Origin: Halapricum desulfuricans
Lineage (GTDB): Archaea; Halobacteriota; Halobacteria; Halobacteriales; Haloarculaceae
DNA: 64,000 bases
Reading direction: 5' to 3'
Assembly: GCF_017094505.1 (NCBI RefSeq)
Contig: NZ_CP064787.1
Span: 1,364,001-1,428,000, forward strand
Below the pieces are notes generated by a model. That model was not told where the DNA came from. It did no database searches and saw only the letters and a list, made by a program, of their open reading frames with translations. The translations under genes were made by a program, and so were the position numbers. Of this stretch, positions 16,227 through 24,022 are shown one piece after another (positions within the stretch are counted from its first letter, which is position 1; the number at the start of each line of letters is the position of its first letter).

Positions 16227-16613
16227 ATGGCCGAAACGATCGCTGTCTTGCTCGTCGACGAGGACACTGACGTGCTCGAGCTGACACAGACGTTTCTGGA
16301 GCGCGAGGACGACGCCATTTCGGTGACGGCCGAAACGAGCGCGCCGGACGCGCTCGACCGGCTCGAGTCCGAACCGTTCGACTGTGTCGTCAGCGACTAC
16401 TCGATGCCGTCGACGTCCGGAATCGAGTTCCTGCGGGAAGTCCGCGACCGCGTTCCCGGTCTGCCCTTCTTTTTCTTCACTGGAAAGGACCGCGAGGAAA
16501 TCGAAACCGAGGCGGGGGGCGTCCAAATCACCGGCCACGTCCGGAAGGGGACTGGGACCGAGCGATACGGCGAACTCGCCGACGAGATCAGAGCGGCTGT
16601 CGAACGCTCGTAG
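16227..16613 (+). CDS. Response regulator receiver-domain protein
   Basis: A 128-residue stand-alone CheY-like receiver domain without an output domain. The acidic pocket (D11, E12, D13 in VDEDTD), the phospho-accepting D57 in CVVSDYSMP, the Thr of FFFFTGKD and the conserved Lys in VRKGTG are all present, so it should be phosphorylatable. Such single receivers in haloarchaea usually act with the many REC-PAS histidine kinases; one of these is encoded at 46558-47952 but nothing links them directly. It lies upstream of the hyp operon on the same strand, with an independent TATA box between. Confidence 0.92.
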   Translation: MAETIAVLLVDEDTDVLELTQTFLEREDDAISVTAETSAPDALDRLESEPFDCVVSDYSMPSTSGIEFLREVRDRVPGLPFFFFTGKDREEIETEAGGVQITGHVRKGTGTERYGELADEIRAAVERS

Positions 16614-16687
16614 GTGCGCCACCGGCACGGTACCGTTTACCACAGAGACGACCGTGACGATTTCCAGCCCGTGATAATCGGGAAGAG

Positions 16688-16695
16688 TATAAAAG
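16688..16695 (+). promoter_or_regulatory. TATA box of the hyp operon
   Basis: TATAAAAG at 16688-16695 is the clearest TATA element near hypC. Its expected transcription start is about 16720, leaving a leader of roughly 65 bases before the hypC ATG at 16785. The leader contains no obvious gene. Confidence 0.5.
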
Positions 16696-16784
16696 GCTGG
16701 CCGACCCCTACCTTCTGGCAGGAACCCCCACGATCGGGATGGGTGGCATCGCGGACGTGGGACGACCAACACGAGGCGATACCA

Positions 16785-17069
16785 ATGTGTTTAGGCATAC
16801 CGGGTCAGATCACGGAGATCGACGGCACAGAGGCCACGGCCGAGTTCTGGGACGTCGAGAAGACAGTGCGAATAGACATCGTCGACGAGGACGTCGAAGT
16901 CGGCGATTACATCCTCAACCACGCGGGGTTCGCGATTCGGAAGATCCCCGACGAGGAAGTCGAGGAGACCATCGAGATCTACGAGTCGTTCCTCGAGGGC
17001 GACGAGGACGAGGCGCTCGAAGAGATCGGCGGCGAACCCGACGAGCGGCTCGGCATCGGGGGTGATTAG
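16785..17069 (+). CDS. hypC: Hydrogenase maturation chaperone HypC
   Basis: A 94-residue HypC/HupF protein that carries the Fe(CN)2CO group with HypD and delivers it to the large subunit of [NiFe] hydrogenase. It starts MCLGIPGQI, with the essential second-position Cys, and has the family's small beta barrel (VGDYILNHAGFAIRKI). The acidic C-terminal extension is haloarchaeal in style. It is the first gene of the hypCDEAB operon; the stop is immediately followed by the hypD ATG. The ATG at 16785 is fixed by the required N-terminal Met-Cys. Confidence 0.97.
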   Translation: MCLGIPGQITEIDGTEATAEFWDVEKTVRIDIVDEDVEVGDYILNHAGFAIRKIPDEEVEETIEIYESFLEGDEDEALEEIGGEPDERLGIGGD

Positions 17070-18185
17070 ATGGCCGTCGAGAGCGGCGAACCGGACCTGC
17101 AATTCCGCGACCCCGAGAAGGCCGAACAGTTGACGGATCGTCTCGAGGCGCTGATGGACGACATCGGCGAGCGCGTGACGATCATGCACGTCTGCGGGAG
17201 CCACGAGCAGGCCATCGCGAAGTACGGCCTGCGGAGTCTCCTGCCCGACGGGCTGACGATCCGGATGGGTCCGGGCTGTCCCGTCTGTGTGACCGACATG
17301 CCCGAGGTCGACGAGGCGGTCGCGCTCGCCGAGGACGGCAAGATCGTCGCGACCTACGGGGACATGCTCCGCGTGCCGGGCACCGAGAAGAGCCTCGACG
17401 ACGCCAAGGCCGACGGGGCGGACGTGCGCGTCGTCTACTCGGCCAGCGAGGCCGCCGAGATCGCCGAGGAAGAACCGGAGCGGGAGGTGGTCTTCTTCGC
17501 GACCGGCTTCGAGACGACAGCGGCCCCGACCGCGGCTGTCCTGACCGCCGATCCGCCGGAGAACTTCTCGATTCTCTCCGCACACAAATACGTCCCGCCG
17601 GCGATGGAGGTCGTCGCCGAACTGCCGGACACGGACGTCGACGGCTTTCTGGCGGCTGGCCACGCCGCGACGATCACCGGCTACGGCCTCTTCGAGGAGT
17701 TCGTCGAGGACTACGAGGTGCCGACCGTCGTCGGCGGGTTCGAGCCCATCGATATCCTGTTTGGCCTGGCGAAACTGCTCGAGTTCATCCGCGACGACGA
17801 GCCCGGGCTGGCCAATGCCTACCAGCGGTGTGTCTCCGAAGAAGGGAACGTCCCCGCCAAAGAGACGATGTGGGACGTCTTCGAGACGACCACCGGGGAG
17901 TGGCGCGGGATCGCACAGATCCCCGAGGCGAACCTCGTCTTGCGCGAGGAATACAGGCAGTACGACGCCCGCGAACGGTTCGACATCGACGTCGACACCG
18001 CCAGTTCCAACCCGCTGACCGAGGAGTGTCTCTGCGGGGAGATCATGGCCGGCAAGGCCGATCCCGACGACTGTGACCTGTTCGGTGAAGAGTGCACGCC
18101 ACAGGACCCCGTCGGAGCCTGTATGGTCTCCAGCGAGGGGCCCTGCAAGATCTGGCTCGAATACGGCGGCCAGCCGGACATCTGA
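17070..18185 (+). CDS. hypD: Hydrogenase formation protein HypD
   Basis: A 371-residue iron-sulfur scaffold on which the Fe(CN)2CO unit of [NiFe] hydrogenase is assembled. The three HypD motifs are intact: HVCGSHEQ near residue 34, GPGCPVCVTD near 67, and the C-terminal cysteine region ECLCGEIMAG, with further cysteines (CDLFGEEC, CMVSSEGPC) that hold the [4Fe-4S] cluster. Length is normal. It directly follows hypC and is followed three bases later by hypE. Confidence 0.98.
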   Translation: MAVESGEPDLQFRDPEKAEQLTDRLEALMDDIGERVTIMHVCGSHEQAIAKYGLRSLLPDGLTIRMGPGCPVCVTDMPEVDEAVALAEDGKIVATYGDMLRVPGTEKSLDDAKADGADVRVVYSASEAAEIAEEEPEREVVFFATGFETTAAPTAAVLTADPPENFSILSAHKYVPPAMEVVAELPDTDVDGFLAAGHAATITGYGLFEEFVEDYEVPTVVGGFEPIDILFGLAKLLEFIRDDEPGLANAYQRCVSEEGNVPAKETMWDVFETTTGEWRGIAQIPEANLVLREEYRQYDARERFDIDVDTASSNPLTEECLCGEIMAGKADPDDCDLFGEECTPQDPVGACMVSSEGPCKIWLEYGGQPDI

Positions 18186-18188
18186 ACC

Positions 18189-19226
18189 ATGAGTGACGAA
18201 CAGGAGGTCATCACGGAGGCCCACGGCGCGGGCAGCGGGCAGATGCGGGAACTGATCGAGGAACTGGCCGTCTCGCGCTTCGAGAGCGACGACGCCGAGA
18301 CGGACGTCCCGCTGGCGGCGCTTGACGACGGCTCGGTCCACCGGCTGGCCAACGGCGGCGGCTCGGTGGTCGTGACCACGGACAGCCACGTCGTCACGCC
18401 GCTTTTCTTCCGGGGCGGTGACATCGGCCGGCTCGCGGTCGCCGGGACGGTCAACGACCTGGCGATGATGGGCGCGACCGAGCCGGTCGCGCTGACCTGC
18501 TCGCTGATCGTCGAGTCGGGGACGCCGGTCGAGACCGTCGAGCGCGTCATGGAGTCGATGCGCGAGACCAGCGAGGAGGCCGGCGCGCCGATCACGACCG
18601 GCGACACGAAGGTGATGGGCAGCGGCGAGATCGACACGCTCGCGATCAACACCACGGGGGTCGGGATCGTCCCGCAGGGCGGACACGTCCCGGACGCCGG
18701 GCTCTCGCCGGGCGACAAATTGATCGTCACCGGGACGGTCGGCGATCACGGCATCTCGCTGCTCTCGGAACGCGAGGGGTTCGACTTCGAGGGCGACCTG
18801 CAGAGCGACGTCGCGCCGGTCAACGACCTCGTGGCGGCCGCGATGGACGCCGGCGAGATCACCGCGATGAAAGACCCCACCCGCGGCGGGCTCGCGACCT
18901 CGCTCAACGAGATGGCGAGCAAAGCTGGCGTCGGTCTCGAAATTGACGAGCGATCGGTCCCCGTCTCGGGGGCAGTCGCCTCGGCCGGAGAGGTGCTCGG
19001 CATCGAACCGCTGAACGTCGCCAACGAGGGCAAAGTCGTGCTGGGTGTCGCGAGCGAGGACGCCGACGCGGTGCTCGAAGCGATCCGGAATCACCCCCAG
19101 GGTGCGGACGCCGCGATCGTCGGCGAGGCGGTCGACGATCACGCCGGCAGGGTCATCCTCGATACCGGATTCGGGAACCGCTATCTGACCGAACCCGAGG
19201 GCGAACAACTCCCGAGGATCTGCTGA
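18189..19226 (+). CDS. hypE: Carbamoyl dehydratase HypE
   Basis: A 345-residue AIR-synthase-like (PurM) enzyme that dehydrates a carbamoyl group on its C-terminal cysteine to thiocyanate, the cyanide source for hydrogenase iron. The protein ends in PRIC, the required C-terminal Cys. ATP-binding pieces FFRGGDIGRLAVAGTVNDLAMMGA and MKDPTRGGLATSLNEMA are typical. It needs a HypF carbamoyltransferase partner, and no hypF lies in this window. It sits between hypD and hypA in the operon. Confidence 0.98.
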   Translation: MSDEQEVITEAHGAGSGQMRELIEELAVSRFESDDAETDVPLAALDDGSVHRLANGGGSVVVTTDSHVVTPLFFRGGDIGRLAVAGTVNDLAMMGATEPVALTCSLIVESGTPVETVERVMESMRETSEEAGAPITTGDTKVMGSGEIDTLAINTTGVGIVPQGGHVPDAGLSPGDKLIVTGTVGDHGISLLSEREGFDFEGDLQSDVAPVNDLVAAAMDAGEITAMKDPTRGGLATSLNEMASKAGVGLEIDERSVPVSGAVASAGEVLGIEPLNVANEGKVVLGVASEDADAVLEAIRNHPQGADAAIVGEAVDDHAGRVILDTGFGNRYLTEPEGEQLPRIC

Positions 19227-19227
19227 C

Positions 19228-19656
19228 ATGCACGAGTTCTCGATCGCCGCACAGATCCTCGACACCGCCCGCGAACACGCCGAAGAGGAAGGAGCCAGTC
19301 ACGTTACGCGCCTGGAAATCGAGGTCGGGGAGGCCAGCCACGTCAACCCCCGTCAACTAGAAACCTGCATGGACGCAGCCAAGACCGATACGATCGCGGC
19401 CCAGGCGACGGTCGAAATCGAGACGGCCGCACCCTACGCCGAGTGTGCGTGTGGCTGGAGCGGCGAACCCGATGTCGCGGAGAACGCGCTGGTGTACGCG
19501 CCGGACCTGACCTGCCCGTCGTGTGGCGAGCGCATCGATCTCACTGGCGGCGACAGCTGCCGGCTGATGAGTCTGACTGTCAGCGACGAGCCGCCGACTG
19601 ACGACGTATCGGACACTGATGAACCCGACGAGCACACGCCGAGTGAACCAGTATGA
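19228..19656 (+). CDS. hypA: Hydrogenase nickel-insertion protein HypA
   Basis: A 142-residue nickel metallochaperone. The N terminus MHEFSIA provides the nickel ligands (Met1-His2-Glu3). The zinc site is formed by ECACG near residue 72 and CPSCG near 95. A 25-residue acidic tail (EPPTDDVSDTDEPDEHTP) extends beyond the usual family end. It passes nickel with HypB to hydrogenase. It starts two bases after the hypE stop, and its own stop overlaps the hypB start by four bases. Confidence 0.97.
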   Translation: MHEFSIAAQILDTAREHAEEEGASHVTRLEIEVGEASHVNPRQLETCMDAAKTDTIAAQATVEIETAAPYAECACGWSGEPDVAENALVYAPDLTCPSCGERIDLTGGDSCRLMSLTVSDEPPTDDVSDTDEPDEHTPSEPV

Positions 19657-20528
19657 CGTACAACTACATTCACGACAATCCACTGCAGCACGGTATCGGA
19701 CACATCGTCGATCGACTGCTCGACGCTGGCCGAAACGTTCCGATCGGCCCGGCACGAGCCCACCGGTTCGGCCACGGCGATCACGACCACGACGGCGACG
19801 ACGTCGAGGCCGATATCCTCGAACAGTTCGCCCAACAGGCCGACGATCTCCACGAGCGGGTCGTCCACGAGCACGGAATCTTCGTCGCGGAGTTTCTGGG
19901 CGCGACCGGCGCGGGCAAGACCCGCCTGATCGAGCGACTGATCGAGCGCGCGCCGGAAGACGAGCGGATCGGTGTCATCGTCGGCGACGTCGCCGGCGAG
20001 GACGACGCGACGCGGTTCCGCGAACGCGGAGCCGAGGTCGCCAACGTCAACACCGGAAAGGAGTGTCATCTCGATCCGGAGTTCGTCGAGCGCGGCCTCT
20101 CGGAACTCGACCTCGACGAGCTCGATACGCTCTATATCGAGAACGTCGGGAACATGGTCTGTCCGGCGGACTTCCCGCTGGGAGCGCAGGCCCGAGTTCT
20201 GGTCGTCTCGACGACTGAAGGCGACGACGTGGTGCGCAAACACCCGCTACTCTTCCAGGCATGTGACGCGACCGTCATCAACAAGACCGATATCGCAGAC
20301 GCGGTCGGGTCGGACCTGGATCTGATGGAGTCGGACGTCAGGGACATCGTCCCCGGCATGGACGTCTTCCGAACCGACGCCGAACACGGCGAGGGTATCG
20401 AAGACCTCGCCGCATTCCTCGACGAACGCGGCCACGCACACGCCCACGATCACGAGGCATACGTGAGCAAGACAGCGAGTCACGCGCACGTCCACGACGA
20501 CCACGGACACGCGTCCGAACACGACTAG
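19653..20528 (+). CDS. hypB: Hydrogenase nickel GTPase HypB
   Basis: A 291-residue SIMIBI GTPase that drives nickel insertion. The P-loop GATGAGKT lies near residues 83-90, with VGDVAGEDDA, the metal-site NTGKECHLD, NVGNMVCPADF and NKTDIAD (guanine recognition) in order. Both ends are His/Asp-rich: HRFGHGDHDHDGDD near residues 38-51, and a C-terminal tail with HAHAHDHE and HAHVHDDHGH, consistent with nickel storage. This is the last gene of the hyp operon. HypB can also serve urease or Ni-dependent proteins in some organisms, but hypCDE alongside points to hydrogenase. Confidence 0.97.
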   Translation: MTYNYIHDNPLQHGIGHIVDRLLDAGRNVPIGPARAHRFGHGDHDHDGDDVEADILEQFAQQADDLHERVVHEHGIFVAEFLGATGAGKTRLIERLIERAPEDERIGVIVGDVAGEDDATRFRERGAEVANVNTGKECHLDPEFVERGLSELDLDELDTLYIENVGNMVCPADFPLGAQARVLVVSTTEGDDVVRKHPLLFQACDATVINKTDIADAVGSDLDLMESDVRDIVPGMDVFRTDAEHGEGIEDLAAFLDERGHAHAHDHEAYVSKTASHAHVHDDHGHASEHD

Positions 20529-20715
20529 ACGACACGCGCCGGGACCCGAACCGGGTGAGACGAATTTCCCGGTGACACGGTCGGGAGTTCCTCGATGACT
20601 GCTGACTCGATTTCTGGAGTGAACTACTCCTGTCTGCTCGCCGTCCCCGTGGCAGGGACTTTCCGCTTCCACGCTGCGCTCGCGTCTCTGCTCGCCTCGA
20701 AGCGACAGGCCGGAC
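20529..20715. other. Hairpin-rich intergenic stretch, possible non-coding RNA or terminator region
   Basis: This interval separates hypB (+) from gar1 (-). I see an inverted repeat GGAGT-GAACT-ACTCC near 20617-20631 and, on the minus strand, GTCCC-TGCCACG-GGGAC near 20640-20660, with further short complementary pieces beside them. Frames here are short and not convincing. A bidirectional terminator or a small RNA transcribed behind gar1 would fit. No known RNA family could be matched with confidence. Confidence 0.3.
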
Positions 20716-20949
20716 TCACGAGTCTCGGTAGTACAGGACGTCCCCGAGAAGCGACGCCAGCCGCGCGTCATCGCCGGGCGAGACCGCCAGAAACGGTCGA
20801 TCGACCGGGCCGAAGACGTCGACGACCCGGCCGACCGTCTCGAGATTTTCGTCCAGCAGTGGCGTCCCGATCTCCGGGTGGTCGTCGTCGGGACAGCGCA
20901 CGACGGCGACGTTCTGAGCGACGTCTTCGACGGTGCCGGCGCGCTGCAT
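20716..20949 (-). CDS. gar1: H/ACA ribonucleoprotein component Gar1
   Basis: A 77-residue beta-barrel protein. Gar1 binds Cbf5 in H/ACA small RNPs and helps rRNA pseudouridylation. The sequence follows the archaeal Gar1 pattern: [47 protein letters not shown] and YLAVSPG-like ending. Its ATG overlaps the stop of srp19 by one base, so the two form a tight operon. The gar1-srp19 pairing is widely seen in haloarchaea. Confidence 0.93.
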   Translation of the reverse strand: MQRAGTVEDVAQNVAVVRCPDDDHPEIGTPLLDENLETVGRVVDVFGPVDRPFLAVSPGDDARLASLLGDVLYYRDS

Positions 20950-21227
20950 TATTCGCGCAGGACCTGCACGTAGGCCGCGACGGCGCCCAGCAGGTCGCTT
21001 TTGGTCGCGTCGTCGGCGTTCGTGACGACGACTCGCCCGCGCGCCTCGTACTCGCGGGGATAGGTCTTCTCGCGCTCGATCCGGGCGTCGTATCCCACCT
21101 GCTGGACGGCCTCGGCGATCTCCTCGACCGTTGGGTCCGGGACGGCCAGCTCCTCCGGGACCCGTCGCCCCTCGCTGCGGGTCAACTCCGCGTCGAGGGC
21201 CGCGGGCCAGATGACGTTCTCGACCAT
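20949..21227 (-). CDS. srp19: Signal recognition particle protein SRP19
   Basis: A 92-residue protein that binds 7S RNA and helps SRP54 load. The start [29 protein letters not shown] is the archaeal SRP19 N terminus (span about residues 1-29), with [35 protein letters not shown] following. I use the ATG at 21227; an upstream frame extension to 21308 encodes unlikely Pro/Arg-rich sequence. It is translated first and overlaps gar1 by one base. The gene's promoter lies in the region shared with the divergent Pcm-like gene. Confidence 0.94.
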   Translation of the reverse strand: MVENVIWPAALDAELTRSEGRRVPEELAVPDPTVEEIAEAVQQVGYDARIEREKTYPREYEARGRVVVTNADDATKSDLLGAVAAYVQVLRE

Positions 21228-21394
21228 ATCACCGGGTGGGCGGGCCGGACGTAAACGCCTTACTGGTCGGACGAGCGGTGGTGATCCGCTCTCGCTCGAA
21301 GTCGACATCGGTCTCAGAGTCGATCCGCCGGTCGCTCATCCGGACCGACCTCGCCTAGCGCGTCATTCATTACGACGCGGCCGAAAGGCCGGGT

Positions 21395-22135
21395 ATGGAT
21401 CCCGCGGTACTGCGCGAGGACATGGTCGACAGCCTCGAACACGAGAGCAAGGGCTGTCTCGGAGACGAGCAGGTGTCGCTGGCGATGCGGTCGGTCGAAC
21501 GCGAGGCGTTCGTGGAGGAGGGAGCCGCCTACGCGGATCGAACGTTCGAACGCTACGGGACGCGCGTGCTCGCTCCGAGTACCGCCGCGCGTCTGCTGGA
21601 TGTACTCGCTCCGAGACCCGACGAGCGCGCGCTGGTCGTCGGCGCGGGCATCGGTTACACCGTCGCCGTGATCGCCGAGGTCGTCGGCGCGACCGACACC
21701 CACGCGATCGATATCAACCGGCAGCTGGTCTACGAGGCCCGATCGAACCTCTCGACGGCGGGCTACGGCGAGGTGCTCGTCGATCGCCGCGACGGAGCTG
21801 AAGGGCTGGCCGCCTACGCCCCCTACGACTGTATCCTGCTGGAGGCAGGCGTCGTCGAGCCGCCGCGGGCGCTGCTCGAACAGCTGGCACCCGACGGTCG
21901 GCTCGTCGCGCCGCTGGGGGCCGGTACCCAGACGCTGTCAGTCGTCTCGAAAGACGGCGAGATCGAGCGACACGGGACCGTCGCCTTCCAGCCCATGCTG
22001 GTCGACGGCGAGTCGGCCCACGAGGTCGAACGCAATCGAACCCACCGCGAGGATCGGGAGTTCGCCCGCAAACACGCCGAGTCACGCCCCGGCTGGGAAC
22101 AGGACTGGATCGACTGGGACGACTCGCGGCGGTGA
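21395..22135 (+). CDS. pcm: Protein-L-isoaspartate O-methyltransferase-like protein
   Basis: A 246-residue class I methyltransferase of the PCMT type. Family pieces are MRSVEREAFVEEGAAYADRTF, then the SAM-binding VVGAGIGYTVAVIAEVVG near residues 77-94, and an acidic strand end in THAIDINRQL. Bona fide enzymes repair isoaspartate in damaged proteins. The conserved N-terminal 'GQTIS'-like substrate loop is not obvious here (FERYGTRVLAPSTAA instead), so it may be a divergent second paralogue; haloarchaea often have two. The C-terminal 40 residues are charged and extend past the core. Confidence 0.82.
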   Translation: MDPAVLREDMVDSLEHESKGCLGDEQVSLAMRSVEREAFVEEGAAYADRTFERYGTRVLAPSTAARLLDVLAPRPDERALVVGAGIGYTVAVIAEVVGATDTHAIDINRQLVYEARSNLSTAGYGEVLVDRRDGAEGLAAYAPYDCILLEAGVVEPPRALLEQLAPDGRLVAPLGAGTQTLSVVSKDGEIERHGTVAFQPMLVDGESAHEVERNRTHREDREFARKHAESRPGWEQDWIDWDDSRR

Positions 22136-22164
22136 TCGCACCCATTCATCGGTCCGGCCTCACA

Positions 22165-22209
22165 GGTGCGGTCGATCCCGAACAGACGTCCAACGGTCGC
22201 TATGAGTCC
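22165..22209 (+). repeat. Dispersed intergenic repeat, copy B
   Basis: Copy B of the roughly 45-base element, between the Pcm-like and AAC(3)-like genes. On the plus strand it reads GAVDPEQTSNGRYES. It is inverted relative to copies A and D and parallel to C. Much of its difference from copy A is at third codon positions or in a few changed residues. Confidence 0.7.
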
Positions 22210-22273
22210 GTCAGTCGTCCGCGACGGTCAGGTAGGGAGGCAATTTTAACACGGCCGGACGCGTGTCGAGCGC

Positions 22274-23083
22274 ATGGGCGATCGAGAACTCGTCGAACGC
22301 ACCGACGAGCCGGTGACGACGGATCGAATCGTCGATGACCTCCGGTCGCTGGGTGTCGACACCGGTGACACGTTGCTCGTCCACGCCTCGCTGTCAGCGA
22401 TCGGGTGGGTCGCCGGCGGACCGCAGGCGGTGGTCGACGCCCTCCAGCGTGCCGTCGGAGAGACCGGTACCGTCGTCGTCCCGACGCACACGCCACAGTA
22501 CATCGATCCCGAACAGTGGTCGAACCCGCCGGTGCCCGAAGCGTGGTTCGAGTCGGTCCGGGCCTCGATGCCGCCGTACCGCCCCGCAGTCACCCCGAGT
22601 CACGGCGTCGGCGCGATTCCCGAGTGCCTCCGAACGTATCCCGAGGCCGTCCGGAGCCGTCACCCGCTGTTCTCTTTCGCGGCTCTCGGTGCCGACGCCG
22701 CGGCGATCGCCGGCGATCACCGACTCGATTTCGGGCTCGGCGAGGGCTCGCCGCTGGGTCGGATCTACGACCGTGGCGGTCGCGTTCTCATGCTCGGAAC
22801 CGGCTACGAGACGAACACCTCGATCCACCTCGCCGAATATCGCGCGAGCGTCTCGACCGAACGCGCCGAGCATCGGGCCCCGGTCCGCCGGGACGGCGAA
22901 CGCGTCGTCGTCGCCTTCGAAGACATCGAGACGAGTACCGACGACTTCGAGCGACTCGGGGCGGCGTTCGAACGCTCGGCCGAGGTCAAGCGTGAGTCCG
23001 TCGGTGAGGCCAACGCGACGCTGGTGGCACAGCAAGCGCTGGTCGATTTCGCCGTCGAGTGGCTGGAGGAGAATCGGCCCTAG
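22274..23083 (+). CDS. AAC(3)-family N-acetyltransferase
   Basis: A 269-residue protein of the aminoglycoside 3-N-acetyltransferase fold. Visible pieces include GDTLLVHASLSAIGWVAGGPQAV, TGTVVVPTHTP, SHGVGAIPECLR, HPLFSFAALGADA and LGTGYETNTSIHLAEYRA, all characteristic of the family. In archaea these proteins are probably not antibiotic-resistance factors; related enzymes act on other amines. The stop codon overlaps that of the convergent Met/Gly-rich gene. The start at 22274 fits the N terminus. Confidence 0.9.
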   Translation: MGDRELVERTDEPVTTDRIVDDLRSLGVDTGDTLLVHASLSAIGWVAGGPQAVVDALQRAVGETGTVVVPTHTPQYIDPEQWSNPPVPEAWFESVRASMPPYRPAVTPSHGVGAIPECLRTYPEAVRSRHPLFSFAALGADAAAIAGDHRLDFGLGEGSPLGRIYDRGGRVLMLGTGYETNTSIHLAEYRASVSTERAEHRAPVRRDGERVVVAFEDIETSTDDFERLGAAFERSAEVKRESVGEANATLVAQQALVDFAVEWLEENRP

Positions 23084-23550
23084 TCTTCGAGCGCGTCGGC
23101 GACTCGGTCGACCGACCGTCGGAGATCGTGGACCTCGTCGCGGAGCTTGCGGAGTTCTCGGACCACCTCTTCGTTGTCGCCGTCGTCCTCTTCACGGCCC
23201 CGCCCGCCGGGTCCGCCGGCCATACCGCCGGGACCGCCGCCGCCCATCATACCGCCCATCATCTGCGCGAAGGGGTTGCCCCCGCCCATGCCGCCGGGGC
23301 CGCCGCCCATCATCTCTTCCATGCGCTCTTCGCGGCTCATCTCGCCGCTCTCGCCTTCTTCGCGCTCTTCGGAGCGCTGCTGGCGGATCTCCTCGACGCG
23401 CTCGCGGAAGGACTTCCCGTCGTCGCCGCCCTCCTCGGCCGCGTCGTCCTCGTCCGGTTCGGGGTCGGACGCCCGGGGGGTGTTCCGGGGCGATGGGATG
23501 TCTTCCTGTTCCTCGGCGTCGGACTGATCTGACTGCTCGTCGTCTGTCAT
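23080..23550 (-). CDS. Met/Gly-rich low-complexity protein with C-terminal coiled coil
   Basis: A 156-residue hydrophilic protein in three parts: an acidic disordered N terminus (about 1-45), a charged helix (KSFRERVEEIRQQRSEEREE), a Gly/Met-rich tract around residues 75-115 with repeated GGM and MMGG units (as in chaperonin tails), and a C-terminal heptad region (VVRELRKLRDEVHDLRRSVDRVADAL). No enzyme motif is present. The ATG at 23550 is preferred; a long frame extension upstream is Arg/Ser-rich shadow. It may be a scaffold or chaperone-like protein, which is speculation. Confidence 0.75.
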   Translation of the reverse strand: MTDDEQSDQSDAEEQEDIPSPRNTPRASDPEPDEDDAAEEGGDDGKSFRERVEEIRQQRSEEREEGESGEMSREERMEEMMGGGPGGMGGGNPFAQMMGGMMGGGGPGGMAGGPGGRGREEDDGDNEEVVRELRKLRDEVHDLRRSVDRVADALED

Positions 23551-23593
23551 GCTCCGGTCTTCGCGTGGGGTTCGGAAAAGCGTTGTCTTGTCG

Positions 23594-24022
23594 CTACCCG
23601 GCGAAATCGAACCGGCGACGCGCCAGCAGCGAGAGGCCGGCCAGCGCAACCAAAAGCAGCGTGAGGTTGAACGCCGCCTGAAACAGCGACACGTAGGACG
23701 CAGCGACGAACTCCGAAATCGCGCGGCTGGCGTTCGTGTAGAACCCGTACGCGGTGACGGCAGCGAACAGCGCAAGTCCGGCCAGTGCGGCGAACTCGAG
23801 ATACGCTTGCAGGGATTGCGTGTCTCCGCCCGTCTCGCCAGTCACGACCGATTCATCACCCCCGTCGTCCGCGGCGTCGTCGACGAAGACGTTCTCGGAC
23901 GGCGTCTCGGTCGAGGCACTCTCGTCGTCAGTCGGCGGGCCCGGAGTGCCGTCGGACGCCTCCGAACGTGGTTGCGCTGGCTGTTCGTCCGCGTCGTCGG
24001 AAGCGTTGTCAGTATCAGTCAT
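23594..24022 (-). CDS. Small membrane protein with acidic N-terminal tail
   Basis: A 142-residue protein. Residues 1-70 are acidic and disordered (MTDTDNASDDADEQPAQP and on). Two hydrophobic segments follow, about 73-95 (YLEFAALAGLALFAAVTAYGF) and 108-130 (VSLFQAAFNLTLLLVALAGL), ending in the basic RRRFDF. It overlaps the 3' end of the PGF-CTERM-like gene by eight bases and is probably cotranscribed with it. A role with the secreted protein is possible; nothing more can be said. Confidence 0.8.
   Translation of the reverse strand: MTDTDNASDDADEQPAQPRSEASDGTPGPPTDDESASTETPSENVFVDDAADDGGDESVVTGETGGDTQSLQAYLEFAALAGLALFAAVTAYGFYTNASRAISEFVAASYVSLFQAAFNLTLLLVALAGLSLLARRRFDFAG

Noticed and set aside
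16791-19265. Minus-strand open frame of 824 residues opposite the hyp operon
   Set aside because: It overlaps four well-supported genes with intact motifs; high GC leaves the antisense frame open by chance.
20529-20715. RNase P or SRP RNA in the gap beside gar1-srp19
   Set aside because: The gap is too short for either, and the conserved cores of those RNAs could not be matched.
22274-23083. Antibiotic-resistance gene
   Set aside because: The AAC(3) fold is present, but archaeal ribosomes and context give no reason to infer aminoglycoside resistance.
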